A stretch of DNA of 64,000 nucleotides from Aminobacterium mobile DSM 12262 (GTDB taxonomy: Bacteria; Synergistota; Synergistia; Synergistales; Aminobacteriaceae). How positions within the stretch are numbered: position 1 is the stretch's first letter; the number at the start of each line of letters is the position of its first letter. Below are positions 34,029-43,403 of this stretch, piece by piece. The stretch lies in assembly GCF_000526395.1 (NCBI RefSeq), contig NZ_JAFZ01000001.1, positions 868,001 through 932,000 of the forward strand. Reading direction: 5' to 3'. Both the position numbers and the translations under genes were made by a program. The notes under the pieces were generated by a model. That model worked only from the letters and a program-made list of their open reading frames with translations. It ran no database searches and was not told the origin of the DNA.

Positions 34029-35504
34029 GTGTTTGATCTTCCTTTAGCTTTTTTAGTTACGGCGGTTCTTCTTGTTTTAAGTATTCTTTCGAGTAAGCTC
34101 GCCGATCGTTTTGGTTTTCCCGCCCTTCTCATGTTTCTCGTAATAGGGATGTTGGCTGGGTCAGACGGTCCTGGCGGTATACAGTTTGATAGCGCAGCTG
34201 CTGCCAATATGGTAGGAACTGTAGCGTTAGCTTTTATTCTCTTTGCTGGAGGGCTTGACACGAACTGGGAGAGCATTCGTCCTGTTCTGACACGGGGCAT
34301 TCTTATGGCTACGGTGGGAGTTGCCCTTTCAGCCTTTTTTATGGGACTCTTTATTCATTTTGTTTTAGGATTTTCCCTCCAAGATGGGCTCTTGCTCGGT
34401 TCCATCGTTTCATCTACTGATGCTGCTGCTGTTTTTGCAGTGCTCAGATCGAGGCGCGTCAGTTTAAAAGACCATCTCAGAGCTTTTTTAGAGCTTGAGT
34501 CTGGTAGTAACGACCCTATGGCTATTTTCCTAACCCTAGGTATTTTGCAGATTATGGCAAGAGATACTCTCTCTTGGGGGGAGTTGTTGCCTCGTTTTGC
34601 CATGCAGATAACTATGGGTGTTGTAGCGGGATTCATTATAGGGAAGGGTGCGGCGTGGGTTATGAATCGAATCCGCCTAGATTACGAGGGGCTTTACCCT
34701 CTCTGGGGAGTCAGTATTGTGTTGCTTACATACGGAGTGGTAGAGAAATTGGGGGGGAACGGCTTCCTGGCGGTGTATTTATGTGGCCTTATTTTAGGAA
34801 ATGGCGATTTTATTTATAAACGAAGTCTTATCCGGTTTCACGATAGCGTGGGATGGCTTATGCAAATCATCATGTTCTTAGTCTTGGGCCTTCTGGTGTT
34901 CCCCTCTCACCTTCCTGCAGTAGCGTGGGAAGGGTTGCTATGCTCTGCTTTCCTCATGTTTGTGGCTCGGCCGGTATCTTTATTTCTGACCCTTATCGGG
35001 AGTAAATTCTCTATCCAGGAGCGTATCTTATCTGCTTGGACCGGTTTACGTGGGGCTGTCCCCATTGTATTGGCAACGTTCCCTCTTTTAATGGGGCATC
35101 CTAAATCTGAGGAAATATTTAATGTAGTGTTTTTTATAGTCTTGACGTCAGTTCTATTACAGGGAAAAACGTTAATGCCCCTTGCCCGTTTCCTAAAGGT
35201 GGATAAGCCGTTAGTTCTGCGGGCACGATACCCTTTGGAATTCGATAAAACGGAAAATGATGTTCGAAGCGAGACGAGGGAGTTTGAAATTCTACCGAGT
35301 GCTGATGTGGTGGGTGAACCTTTGGAGAATCTGGGATTGCCTAAAGATGCCCTTGTTTTACTTGTGAGACGAGACAACCAGTTTCTCGTGCCGAGGGGAC
35401 ATACAGTATTGCAACCCTACGATACGTTGCTCGTGCTGGGGGAAAAGGAGGCTCTTCTTCAGACGAGAAAGATACTCCTCAAAACTCATGCTTCAGAGGA
35501 ATAA
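34029..35504 (+). CDS. K+(Na+)/H+ antiporter, NhaP2/CvrA type
   Basis: Encodes 491 residues from GTG with a GAGGTGG site. The CPA1 membrane domain has about 12-13 helices; conserved blocks include GMLAGSDGPGG, FAGGLDT, SSTDAAAVFAVLRSR and ELESGSNDPMAIFL, where the ND pair is the ion-binding site, plus a GLRGAVPIVLA segment late in the domain. The C-terminal 90 residues form a TrkA-C (RCK-C) regulatory domain. It likely exports K+ or Na+ in exchange for protons. It is convergent with trkH-trkA, so potassium uptake and efflux genes sit side by side. Confidence 0.92.
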   Translation: MFDLPLAFLVTAVLLVLSILSSKLADRFGFPALLMFLVIGMLAGSDGPGGIQFDSAAAANMVGTVALAFILFAGGLDTNWESIRPVLTRGILMATVGVALSAFFMGLFIHFVLGFSLQDGLLLGSIVSSTDAAAVFAVLRSRRVSLKDHLRAFLELESGSNDPMAIFLTLGILQIMARDTLSWGELLPRFAMQITMGVVAGFIIGKGAAWVMNRIRLDYEGLYPLWGVSIVLLTYGVVEKLGGNGFLAVYLCGLILGNGDFIYKRSLIRFHDSVGWLMQIIMFLVLGLLVFPSHLPAVAWEGLLCSAFLMFVARPVSLFLTLIGSKFSIQERILSAWTGLRGAVPIVLATFPLLMGHPKSEEIFNVVFFIVLTSVLLQGKTLMPLARFLKVDKPLVLRARYPLEFDKTENDVRSETREFEILPSADVVGEPLENLGLPKDALVLLVRRDNQFLVPRGHTVLQPYDTLLVLGEKEALLQTRKILLKTHASEE

Positions 35505-35575
35505 TCATAGGCAAGTGTTCCGATCTTTATGGCTTCATGTTCCTCAAAATGTACGCTTCAGAGGAATAATTGTGG
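35477..35575. repeat. Direct repeat, 67-bp offset, spanning the antiporter stop
   Basis: CTCAAAACTCATGCTTCAGAGGAATAAT at about 35479, the last codons and stop of the antiporter gene, recurs at about 35546 as CTCAAAATGTACGCTTCAGAGGAATAAT. GCTTCAGAGGAATAAT is identical in both copies. Confidence 0.9.
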
Positions 35576-35632
35576 AAACGCAGGAAAAAAGAAGTTTCGA
35601 GGTTTCTAGAAACTGTGTTGAGAAATAAAAAT

Positions 35633-35668
35633 AAAGCTCTCGACATGTATGTGTCGGGAGCTTTTCTT
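35633..35668. terminator. Bidirectional terminator
   Basis: AAAGCTCTCGACA (35633-35645) pairs with TGTCGGGAGCTTT (35652-35664; one G-U) with T-rich and A-rich flanks, between convergent antiporter and trkH genes. Confidence 0.88.
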
Positions 35669-37119
35669 TATTTGCGCCACGTTGCCGGAATGAGAAGGAT
35701 AAGAACGGTATAAAGCTCTAATCGCCCCAAAAGCATGCAAAGAGAAAAAACCCATTTCCCTGCAGCTGGAATGGCGGCGTAATTTTTAGTAGGGCCAACC
35801 ATGCCAAGGCCGGGTCCTATATTCCCCAATGTAGCAGCTACTCCAGATATGGCCGAAACCAAATCGAGTCCCAATAAGGTCATAATTAAACTTGCCAGTG
35901 TAAATAACCCTATATAAAGCAGGAAAAAAGCGGATATGGACCCCACTGTTTCCTTGGGGATAGTATGGCCAGCCACTTTCGTTTGAATAATGGCGTGGGG
36001 ATGGAGAAGCCGATATAGTTCTGTACGAGCATGGCGGACGAGAACCATAATGCGAAGATTTTTGATTCCACCGCCTGTAGACCCGGCACAGCCGCCAATG
36101 AACATTAATATAAGGAGCAAAAACTGAGTGAAAACAGGCCACAATTCATAATCAGCTGTGACAAAACCGGTGGTGGTTATAACGCTTACAACTTGAAAGG
36201 CGGCATATCGCAACGCATCAAAAATATTAGTATAGATGCTTTTTCTCAGGAGGAGAGCCGTAATGGCGAGGGTGCTTCCTGTAGTGACCCAGAAATAGAA
36301 ACGAAATTCTTCATCTTTCCACCATGCATTCAATTTCCCCCGAAGAAAATGGTAATGGAGCACAAAGTTGCATCCGGCAAGGAACATAAAAATAGTAATG
36401 ACCCAGTCTATGTATGGACTGTTGTAATAGCCTACACTGGAGTTTTTAGGCGAGAATCCCCCTGTGGCCATAGTGCCGAAAGTGTGGGTCAAAGCATCAA
36501 AAAGATTCATACCCCCAAAGAGGAGCAATATGGTTTGGAGGATGGAAAGAAAAACATAAACGCCCCAGAGCAGCAGGGCTGTTTGCTGTATTCGAGGTGT
36601 CATTTTCTCAGGGATGGGGCCGGGAACCTCAGCCTTGTAAAGATCCATTCCTCCTACGCCGATAAAGGGCAGAACAGCTAAGCTCAGAACGATGATTCCC
36701 ATGCCTCCGAGCCAGTGAGTAAGGTCGCGCCAGAAGAGGATTCCTCGAGGTAATGCCTCAATATCTGTAAAAATAGAAGCGCCGGTTGTTGAAAAGCCTG
36801 AAATAGCCTCGAAAAACGCGTCGGTAAATGTGGGAGCCGCCCCATAAAGATAGTAAGGAAGCCCACCAATTATGGAGGCTGTTACCCACGAAAGAGTAAC
36901 AACGGCAAAGGCCTCTTTAACTCCTAAATCCTGGTAGTTTTCTTGTTTTCCCCAGAGATAGAGAATTAATGAAATACAAAAACCTGACACAATAGAAAAC
37001 GCAAAGGCTTGTATATCTTGGCTTTTATCAAGAATAGCCCAACTTAACGGCCATAACATAAAAAGAGAGATCATAGCGGAAAGAAGAGCTAATACTCTTG
37101 CTACAAGGCGAAGTCGCAT
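35668..37119 (-). CDS. trkH: Trk potassium uptake system membrane subunit
   Basis: Encodes 483 residues. It is an integral inner-membrane K+ channel of the TrkH/TrkG/KtrB superfamily with four pore repeats: loops such as SGFSTTGASIFTD, GTMATGGFSPKNSS, VVSVITTTGFVTADYE and ATLGNIGPGLG carry the selectivity-filter glycines. The GGCAGSTGGGIKNLR segment in the third repeat is typical. It lies 2 bp downstream of trkA on the same strand, forming a two-gene operon. K+ uptake here would be gated by TrkA. Confidence 0.95.
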   Translation of the reverse strand: MRLRLVARVLALLSAMISLFMLWPLSWAILDKSQDIQAFAFSIVSGFCISLILYLWGKQENYQDLGVKEAFAVVTLSWVTASIIGGLPYYLYGAAPTFTDAFFEAISGFSTTGASIFTDIEALPRGILFWRDLTHWLGGMGIIVLSLAVLPFIGVGGMDLYKAEVPGPIPEKMTPRIQQTALLLWGVYVFLSILQTILLLFGGMNLFDALTHTFGTMATGGFSPKNSSVGYYNSPYIDWVITIFMFLAGCNFVLHYHFLRGKLNAWWKDEEFRFYFWVTTGSTLAITALLLRKSIYTNIFDALRYAAFQVVSVITTTGFVTADYELWPVFTQFLLLILMFIGGCAGSTGGGIKNLRIMVLVRHARTELYRLLHPHAIIQTKVAGHTIPKETVGSISAFFLLYIGLFTLASLIMTLLGLDLVSAISGVAATLGNIGPGLGMVGPTKNYAAIPAAGKWVFSLCMLLGRLELYTVLILLIPATWRK

Positions 37120-37121
37120 TC

Positions 37122-38486
37122 TTATTTCACTCCAAGTTTTTCCACAGCTATGGGCATAAGTTCAGATGAGGCAAAAAGAGTTACCAGATCATTTCCCTGG
37201 AGGGTTGTTTCTCCTTTGGGGACGAACACTTCATTTTCACGCTGGATAAGAGCTACTAGAATCCCTTTGGGAAGCCCCAATTCCGCCATGGATAGACCAA
37301 CAACGGGACTTGTTTCGGGAATAATGGCTTCGAACATTTCAGCGTCTATCTTTTCGAGAAGAGAGAGTGTTCCCATCCCTGATGGGTAGCGAACGTTGCT
37401 CATAATAACTGAAGCTAACGCCTGGTTGGGATTGACCATAGCATCTACGGAAATATAGTTGTCCAGACGCATGTACATCTGTCTGCGTACAACGGCGATA
37501 GTCTTTTTGGCGCCAAGAGCTTTTCCTACCACACCAAAGAGAATATTGGCTTCATCGCTTTCCGTAGCGGCAACTAAGCCATCAGCTCCCTCTATTCCCT
37601 CTTGACGCAACAACATCTCATCTGCGCCGTCTCCGCAAAGAACCAGCGTTTTCTCCAGCTCTGAAGCGATTCGTTCGCATTTCTCTCTGTTATGGTCGAT
37701 AAGGCGGATATCCAGATGTTTATACTGTTTTTCCAGACGGCGGGCAACTTGATAGCCCAGTTTCCCTCCGCCTATAATAATAACTCGATGAAGAGGGGTA
37801 CTCTTTTCCCCTTGAATCATTTCCTCCAACCGCCATATTTGATCTTTGCGGGTGGCTATAAAACAGAGGTCCCCTTCTTCCAAAATATTGTCTCCGTAAG
37901 GGACAAAGCCACCGCCGTTTCGCTGCACATATACGATGATGGCGGTTATTTGAGGGTAATGAAAACGGAGATCCTTTAGGGACACGCCAATGAGGGGGGA
38001 ATCATGGGCTATGCGAAAGGCATAAATACCTGCTACCCCTTCAAATAGTTCTGCTGCATCCATAGCAGAACTGACGGTTAGTAACTCTATAATCTGGCGG
38101 GCTACAGATCTTTCCGGAGAGCTCATTACGTCTATGCCCAGGCTTCGAGCCCAATCAGGGCTGTCGGTGTATTCAAGGCCCCGAGCCCTTGAGATCACTC
38201 GCTTAACGCCGGCCCTTTTTGCAATCCAGCACGCCATAATATTGACTTCGTCACGGTTCGTACACGCGACAAGTATATCGACTGAACACCCAGGGACAAC
38301 TTCGGCCTCGGCAAGAACTGATGGGCGAGATCCATTTCCACGAATAGCAATAACGTCTAGTTCGTTGTCTACCTTTTGTGCCCGTTCTTCATCCTCTTCA
38401 ATGACGGTAATATCGTGTCCTTCAGCTGAAAGACTTTTTGCTACGTGGTAGCCAACTTCTCCTGCTCCGACGATGACAATGCGCAT
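37122..38486 (-). CDS. trkA: Trk potassium uptake regulatory subunit
   Basis: Encodes 454 residues. Two tandem RCK units are present, each with a Rossmann NAD-binding glycine motif: GAGEVGYHVA (residues 7-16) and GGGKLGYQVA (about 235), each followed by a TrkA-C subdomain. It is cytoplasmic and ATP/NAD(H)-responsive, and gates TrkH. It is the first gene of the trkA-trkH pair. Confidence 0.95.
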   Translation of the reverse strand: MRIVIVGAGEVGYHVAKSLSAEGHDITVIEEDEERAQKVDNELDVIAIRGNGSRPSVLAEAEVVPGCSVDILVACTNRDEVNIMACWIAKRAGVKRVISRARGLEYTDSPDWARSLGIDVMSSPERSVARQIIELLTVSSAMDAAELFEGVAGIYAFRIAHDSPLIGVSLKDLRFHYPQITAIIVYVQRNGGGFVPYGDNILEEGDLCFIATRKDQIWRLEEMIQGEKSTPLHRVIIIGGGKLGYQVARRLEKQYKHLDIRLIDHNREKCERIASELEKTLVLCGDGADEMLLRQEGIEGADGLVAATESDEANILFGVVGKALGAKKTIAVVRRQMYMRLDNYISVDAMVNPNQALASVIMSNVRYPSGMGTLSLLEKIDAEMFEAIIPETSPVVGLSMAELGLPKGILVALIQRENEVFVPKGETTLQGNDLVTLFASSELMPIAVEKLGVK

Positions 38487-38725
38487 AATAAAATTACCCC
38501 TGCTTCCGCATTTTTATTTTCTGTTCATGTGTGTAAAACAATCATAATCCTAGCAGAGGCTCGAGGAAACGCAAGAAAAATCTGATTGCCGAAATAAAAG
38601 ATTTCTTTGTCCACAACCCCTCGACGTAGACGGCATCCCTGGCAATGTGCCGACGCGACAGACACCAGCTCGCTGAGAATGGCTTACCTGACAACATGTC
38701 AACGCAGAAAACGTCCCTGTTTTTT
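38487..38725. other. Spacer upstream of trkA
   Basis: About 240 bp between the end of the unknown minus-strand gene and trkA. Small frames here lack ribosome sites. No clear promoter or hairpin was picked out. Confidence 0.35.
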
Positions 38726-39775
38726 CTACGAGGGAATAAGCCAATATGGAGATTCGGGAACCATCCCTTCAAAAACAGAGAGAACTTTTTCCGCTGCATT
38801 TCTCCCAGCATGAAGAAAGAACAACTGGGACATTTCTGAAACAGTATATCGAAGGATCTGCTCTGGATAAAGAATATTCTGGAGTCTTCTGAAGAGGAGT
38901 GCGGCAAGGCGCCCAATCCTCTCCAACGGAACTTTTCCGTAAAGAAGATATAAATTTCGCAGCGTTCCACTGAGCCACGATGGATCCTGATGTTTGGTCC
39001 CTTTCCCGATAATGCCCTCTATTAGAGTTTCTTTTTCGCTATCGAAGGGAGCCTTAAAATAGCTATGGATCTGTGGAAAGACGTGGCCAGACAAGTAGTA
39101 TACCGAAGCGACAGAGAGATCTTCCATTGTGCAGTTCCGATCTTTCTTATGAGTGGTATCAAGGGTTAATCCATAAGGAATACTTTCTGTCCTTGTTGTT
39201 AAAAGAGCTTCTGATGTAAAGGCTCGGCCATGAAAAGATGCCATGTGGGCGGTAGTCCATCCAGTTTTCACCTCTCGAATGCTCCAAAACTCCCCATGCT
39301 TTTCAGGAATATCGATGTACATACTTGCATAATGTCCCCATCTCCAGCCGGGAAGAAGTTCCCATGGCAGGTGGGGAGCAGCGCTTGCAATACTAGATGT
39401 CACTACCTCCATTTGTACTATTTTCATAAACTGCCGTTCTGGAAGGGTGTCGTATAGATAGGGCAAAGCAGCCTCCCCCATAGCAGAAAGAATTTGGTGC
39501 CATCTCTGAGCTATATTTTCTCCAGTTTCGTTATTCTGTTCTGCTGCTAAAAGTGCGCTTTTATAGAGGGATACTATAAAATCTTTCCAATCAATGAAGC
39601 GATCATTGACATGAGCTATAGAGGGGATTTTTACTTCTTGGCTAAAAGAAGGGAGCCATACTGTTGGATCGTGAATTATTGAATCGAAAATATCTAACCG
39701 TAACAGGTGTTCCATATGCGAGCTGAAATTGAGAGCTTCTCGTACCAGATCCGGAGGATACTTGGAATAGAGCAC
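38726..39775 (-). CDS. Uncharacterised protein, 349 residues
   Basis: Starts at GTG with GGAGGTG nine bases upstream. The product is soluble-looking, with no signal peptide or membrane helix, rich in aromatic residues and histidines, including HLPWELLPGWRWGHYASMY and REVKTGWTTAHMASFHGRAF segments that look like a conserved core. I do not recognise a family and see no catalytic motif. It is on the same strand as trkA but 239 bp upstream, so it may be a separate unit. It may be a lineage-restricted protein. Confidence 0.75.
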   Translation of the reverse strand: MLYSKYPPDLVREALNFSSHMEHLLRLDIFDSIIHDPTVWLPSFSQEVKIPSIAHVNDRFIDWKDFIVSLYKSALLAAEQNNETGENIAQRWHQILSAMGEAALPYLYDTLPERQFMKIVQMEVVTSSIASAAPHLPWELLPGWRWGHYASMYIDIPEKHGEFWSIREVKTGWTTAHMASFHGRAFTSEALLTTRTESIPYGLTLDTTHKKDRNCTMEDLSVASVYYLSGHVFPQIHSYFKAPFDSEKETLIEGIIGKGTKHQDPSWLSGTLRNLYLLYGKVPLERIGRLAALLFRRLQNILYPEQILRYTVSEMSQLFFLHAGRNAAEKVLSVFEGMVPESPYWLIPS

Positions 39776-39955
39776 TCTTTAACTCACCTCCACAACCTTG
39801 TTCTGCAAAATATCCATACTATGCCACTCTTTCTCGTTTTAGGGAAGTAAAAACTACCTAAATCGTAAAATTTACTCTCTTTTTTGAAAAAGCTCTTTTT
39901 CTATTCTTTTTATCGTGATAGGCTGTACTTAATATCAAATCACAAAGAGGGTATT

Positions 39956-40849
39956 ATGACAATACATTTAAAAAATGAAAAACCATTCATTCCACCTTTT
40001 ATTGTCTTAACGTTGGGAATAGCCGCCATATCTACAGGAGCCATTTTTGCCAGGCTAGCAGATGGCGTCCACCCTCTTGTCATCGCAGCATACCGAGTGG
40101 GGTTGGCCTCCCTTATCCTCTGTCCTCTGGCCGGGCTACGTTGTAAAAAAGAAATCTCCCTTTTACAACCAAGGGAGTGGTGGGCTCTTTGTTTGGCAGG
40201 AATATTTTTAGCGCTGCACTTTGCATTTTGGATATCATCGCTGTTTTATACTTCAGTAGCTAGCTCTGTTGTTATTGTAGATACAATTCCTGTCTGGACA
40301 GCTATACTCTCTCCTATAGTGACAAAAGATTTAGTGCGCAAAAAGACAAAGATAGGCATAGCAATTGCTTTTGCAGGGGGAGTGATTATCAGTTTGGGGG
40401 ATTTTTCCCTCGGCGAACAGGCCCTATGGGGCGACTTTTTAGCTCTTCTGGGGGCGTGGACGGCTACATGCTATTTTCTGTGTGGCCGGATAGCACGACG
40501 AAAAATCTCGTTGCTTACCTACACCTCTCTTTGTTATGGCATAGCTGCCCTCTGTCTCTGGAGTGTTATATGTGTGAAAGGGGTGCCGGTACGGGGTTTT
40601 GACCTCTCTGTATGGGGCGCTTTCTGGGGAATGGCTCTGATCCCCCAAATACTTGGGCATAGCAGTTATAATTGGGCTCTTCGGTATGTCAATCCTGGTG
40701 CCGTGTCTGTAGCTCTTCTTGGAGAGCCGGTGGTCAGCTCTTTCCTGGCGTGGCTGATTTGGGAAGAGGCAGTGGGAAAGGCTGTTTATAGCGGAGGAGC
40801 GTTAATTTTGCTTGGCATATATATTGTCTCTCGAAGTGAGGCCGCATAA
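39956..40849 (+). CDS. DMT-superfamily (EamA) transporter
   Basis: Encodes 297 residues from ATG with AAAGAGGG upstream; a start 24 codons earlier lacks support. Ten hydrophobic segments arranged as two EamA repeats, with IFARLADGVHPLVIAAYRVGLA in the first and YNWALRYVNPGAVSVALLGEPVVSSFLAWLIW in the second, typical of drug/metabolite exporters. Inner membrane; substrate unknown. Its last codons seed a tandem repeat downstream. Confidence 0.9.
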   Translation: MTIHLKNEKPFIPPFIVLTLGIAAISTGAIFARLADGVHPLVIAAYRVGLASLILCPLAGLRCKKEISLLQPREWWALCLAGIFLALHFAFWISSLFYTSVASSVVIVDTIPVWTAILSPIVTKDLVRKKTKIGIAIAFAGGVIISLGDFSLGEQALWGDFLALLGAWTATCYFLCGRIARRKISLLTYTSLCYGIAALCLWSVICVKGVPVRGFDLSVWGAFWGMALIPQILGHSSYNWALRYVNPGAVSVALLGEPVVSSFLAWLIWEEAVGKAVYSGGALILLGIYIVSRSEAA

Positions 40850-40935
40850 GGAGATTTCTCGGAGCGAAGCCTCATAAGTAGGTCTCTCGGAGTGTGATGC
40901 TTCATAAGAAGTTTTCTCGGAAGCGAGGCTTTAGA
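40829..40935. repeat. 28-30 bp tandem repeat extending from the EamA gene end
   Basis: Units begin at 40829, 40857, 40885 and 40915 with TCTCGAAG, TCTCGGAG, TCTCGGAG and TCTCGGAA, and three of them contain CATAAG. The first unit encodes the last residues and the TAA of the transporter gene. Confidence 0.88.
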
Positions 40936-40988
40936 AGAGGGATGAGCTTGCCTTTTTATTCCGGACGAAAAGGAGAAGATGAGACATT

Positions 40989-41813
40989 ATGGAATACCGC
41001 TCTGTTTTTATTTCAGACGCACATTTGGGAAGCAGATGGAGCAAAGTTGAAGAATTGGCCTCTTTCCTTTCTTCTATTATTTGTGAACGTCTCTATTTAG
41101 TGGGGGACATTCTCGATGGATGGAAATTTAAACACGACGCTCTGAAGAGTCGCTCGGCTTATTACATCCTTCAGCTGCTTTTAAAGTTGTCAGAAAAGAT
41201 GGAGATCATCTATATTCCCGGCAATCATGACGATTTCCTTGACCAATATGAAGGAACAACTTTGGGCGGAATACACATACGCAGAGAGGTTGTGCATATT
41301 GCTGCTGATGGTCGGAAATATTTGGTTGTGCATGGAGATGAATATGATGGCGTGTCCAGTCATACTCATTGGCTTGCCAGAGCGGGAAATGTCGCATATG
41401 AAGCGACGTTATGGTTTAACGAAGGGATTAGCGGACTCTTTTCTTTTGCAGGGAAAAGACCTCGCTGGTCATTTTCTCGATGCCTCAAACGGGGAGTGAA
41501 ATCCATAGTGAAACGTATGAGCGGCTACGAGAACAAAGTTTTGAGAGCAGCAGAGCTGCGAGGGTTAGATGGCATTATTTGCGGGCATATTCATTATCCT
41601 GCCATGAGGCGGATCAAAGACATTTTATACTGCAACACGGGAGATTGGCTTGAAAGTTGTTCTGCCGTCGTGGAAGATCGAAGCGGAGCCTTAAGATCTT
41701 TTTATTGGCGTCCATTTTTTACTCCAGCCCAACAGGCGTTGGATCTTCCTAAAATAACAAGCCTTTTCCCGTTGTCAGAGATACCGTTACCTTTCCTCAG
41801 CTGCAAAAGTTAA
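40989..41813 (+). CDS. UDP-2,3-diacylglucosamine pyrophosphatase-like metallophosphoesterase (LpxH-type)
   Basis: Encodes 274 residues. Calcineurin-like motifs: SDAHLG (D, H; residues 9-14), GDILDGW (about 38), GNHDD (about 77), VVHGDEYD and GHIHYP (about 200). The DGW and THWLARAGN elements match the LpxH-like branch that cleaves UDP-diacylglucosamine to lipid X in lipid A synthesis, consistent with a diderm. No other lpx genes are adjacent, so a generic phosphoesterase role remains possible. AAGGAGA lies 11 nt upstream of the ATG. Confidence 0.82.
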   Translation: MEYRSVFISDAHLGSRWSKVEELASFLSSIICERLYLVGDILDGWKFKHDALKSRSAYYILQLLLKLSEKMEIIYIPGNHDDFLDQYEGTTLGGIHIRREVVHIAADGRKYLVVHGDEYDGVSSHTHWLARAGNVAYEATLWFNEGISGLFSFAGKRPRWSFSRCLKRGVKSIVKRMSGYENKVLRAAELRGLDGIICGHIHYPAMRRIKDILYCNTGDWLESCSAVVEDRSGALRSFYWRPFFTPAQQALDLPKITSLFPLSEIPLPFLSCKS

Positions 41814-41884
41814 TACTATTATGTAAAATTGCTTTGTATATTAACGAGAGGATGTAATAATATCTCTGCCGAGGGTAAAGAAAA

Positions 41885-42298
41885 ATGAAGACGTCTTATT
41901 TTGCTCATAAAAATATTATTGCGAATCCTCATGCAGTGGCGATTTGTCGCGGAGTTCCCAAATGGTTTCATGGAAGAATCTACTCACCATTGGCCCCCTC
42001 TTGGGATTTACTCCTCTATTGCAAAAAAAATGCGCTATCACCCCTTCTTTGCGCGCGAAGCTATTTTAAGGAAGTGCTTTACGCACTTGATCCATGGACC
42101 GTCTACAATGAAATAGGTGCTGAAGCTATCCTTTTATGCTGGGAAAAACCTGGCGAGTTTTGTCACCGTCGCATTGTGGCGGCTTGGTTCGAGTGGCACT
42201 TGAAGGTGAACGTCCCCGAACTAGGGTATGAAAACCTTTTGTTTGAAGATAATACAATAGACATGGAAAGCATCATGAACGATAGGAGTCATCTTTAG
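41885..42298 (+). CDS. DUF488 family protein
   Basis: Encodes 137 residues. The C-terminal block LLCWEKPGEFCHRRIVAAWFEWH with the Cys-His arrangement is the DUF488 hallmark. The N-terminal half (ICRGVPKWFHG, LAPSWDLL) is also typical. Function is not established in the family. It precedes the split chromate transporter by 16 bp and may be in the same operon. It is a different subgroup from the DUF488 gene at 12879. Confidence 0.82.
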   Translation: MKTSYFAHKNIIANPHAVAICRGVPKWFHGRIYSPLAPSWDLLLYCKKNALSPLLCARSYFKEVLYALDPWTVYNEIGAEAILLCWEKPGEFCHRRIVAAWFEWHLKVNVPELGYENLLFEDNTIDMESIMNDRSHL

Positions 42299-42314
42299 AA
42301 GGAGCTGACGTATT

Positions 42315-42845
42315 ATGACGCCCTGGCAACTCTTTAAAATGTTTTTCAAAATAAGCTCAGTCACCTTTGGGGGCGGAGTTGTAATCTTGGGAATGGCTGA
42401 AACGGAAATACGGAAACGAGGGGATATGGACGAAAAAACCTTGCTCGACATTGTTAGCCTTTCTGCCGCCATGCCTGGACCTATCGCTGTTTCCTCCTCT
42501 TTCCTTATAGGGAAACATTATTGTGGAATTTCAGGGGCTGTAATGGCGATTCTAGGAGTGTTGGTCCCCCCTTTTACTGTAATTCTTCTGCTCTCTAATT
42601 TCGTTCTTGCCCATCAGCATTCCCCGGCTCTAAAAGCTTTTTTCCTTGGAGTTATCTGTGCCGTGGCCGCTCTGATTTTTAATGTGGTGGCGCGCCAGTT
42701 AAAAAATATAATTTTCCCCGATATAGTAAATTTACTTCCATATGCTCTCGTTATCCTTCTCATTACGTACCTCCATGTTCACCCTCTCTTTGCCATTGCC
42801 GCAGGAGTGGTTGTCCAATGGTTTAGGAAGGAGGGGAAGGCATAA
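42315..42845 (+). CDS. Chromate transporter (ChrA) half, first subunit
   Basis: Encodes 176 residues with about five hydrophobic segments. The FGGGVVILGMAETE motif and the SLSAAMPGPIAVSSS segment are typical of the N-terminal chromate-transporter domain. Short-chain ChrA proteins work as heterodimeric pairs, and the next gene, sharing one base of the TAATG junction, is the other half. It likely exports chromate or another oxyanion; the physiological substrate in an anaerobe is uncertain. Confidence 0.9.
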   Translation: MTPWQLFKMFFKISSVTFGGGVVILGMAETEIRKRGDMDEKTLLDIVSLSAAMPGPIAVSSSFLIGKHYCGISGAVMAILGVLVPPFTVILLLSNFVLAHQHSPALKAFFLGVICAVAALIFNVVARQLKNIIFPDIVNLLPYALVILLITYLHVHPLFAIAAGVVVQWFRKEGKA

Positions 42846-43369
42846 TGAAGCTTCTGTTATTGGCTTTAGCCTTTGCTCGCATTGGAGTGGGGGCTTTTGG
42901 CGGAGGGATCTCTACTATCCCCCTTATCGAACACGAGCTTGTGGTCAATTATGGCTGGCTTTCCCCTAGCGAGTTTAGCCAGGTTCTAGCGTTAGCCCAG
43001 GTTACTCCAGGTCCAATAGCTATTAATGCAGCGACCTTCGTGGGGGTTCAGCAGGCAGGGATTATAGGAGCTTTTGTTGCAACTCTCTCTGTGGTTTTAG
43101 CGCCATTGACAATATTGCTCATAGTGCTTCTTATTATGAAGAAGAGCTCAGATCGGGGCGTTGAACATTTTAAGGCTTCTTTGCGGCCGGCAGTAGGGGC
43201 TCTTTTGACGTTAGCCGTTATTCCCCTTATGAAAACCGCTTTATCTCAGTGGAAAGGCGCCGTTCTTTTCGCAGTAGGCCTTGCGCTTTTTCAGACGAAG
43301 TTCTTTAAAGACCGCCCCCCGTTGATGTTCGTACTTTTCGGCCTTATAGGCTTGGTTGTTTTTCGATAG
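42845..43369 (+). CDS. Chromate transporter (ChrA) half, second subunit
   Basis: Encodes 174 residues; the ATG shares its A with the TAA of the first half. FGGGISTIPLIEHELV and LALAQVTPGPIAINAATFVG mirror the motifs of the partner. The two form an inverted-topology heterodimer in the inner membrane. Confidence 0.9.
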   Translation: MKLLLLALAFARIGVGAFGGGISTIPLIEHELVVNYGWLSPSEFSQVLALAQVTPGPIAINAATFVGVQQAGIIGAFVATLSVVLAPLTILLIVLLIMKKSSDRGVEHFKASLRPAVGALLTLAVIPLMKTALSQWKGAVLFAVGLALFQTKFFKDRPPLMFVLFGLIGLVVFR

Positions 43370-43403
43370 GATCAAATCCATATTCAGGCTAAGGAGGAGG
43401 GTT

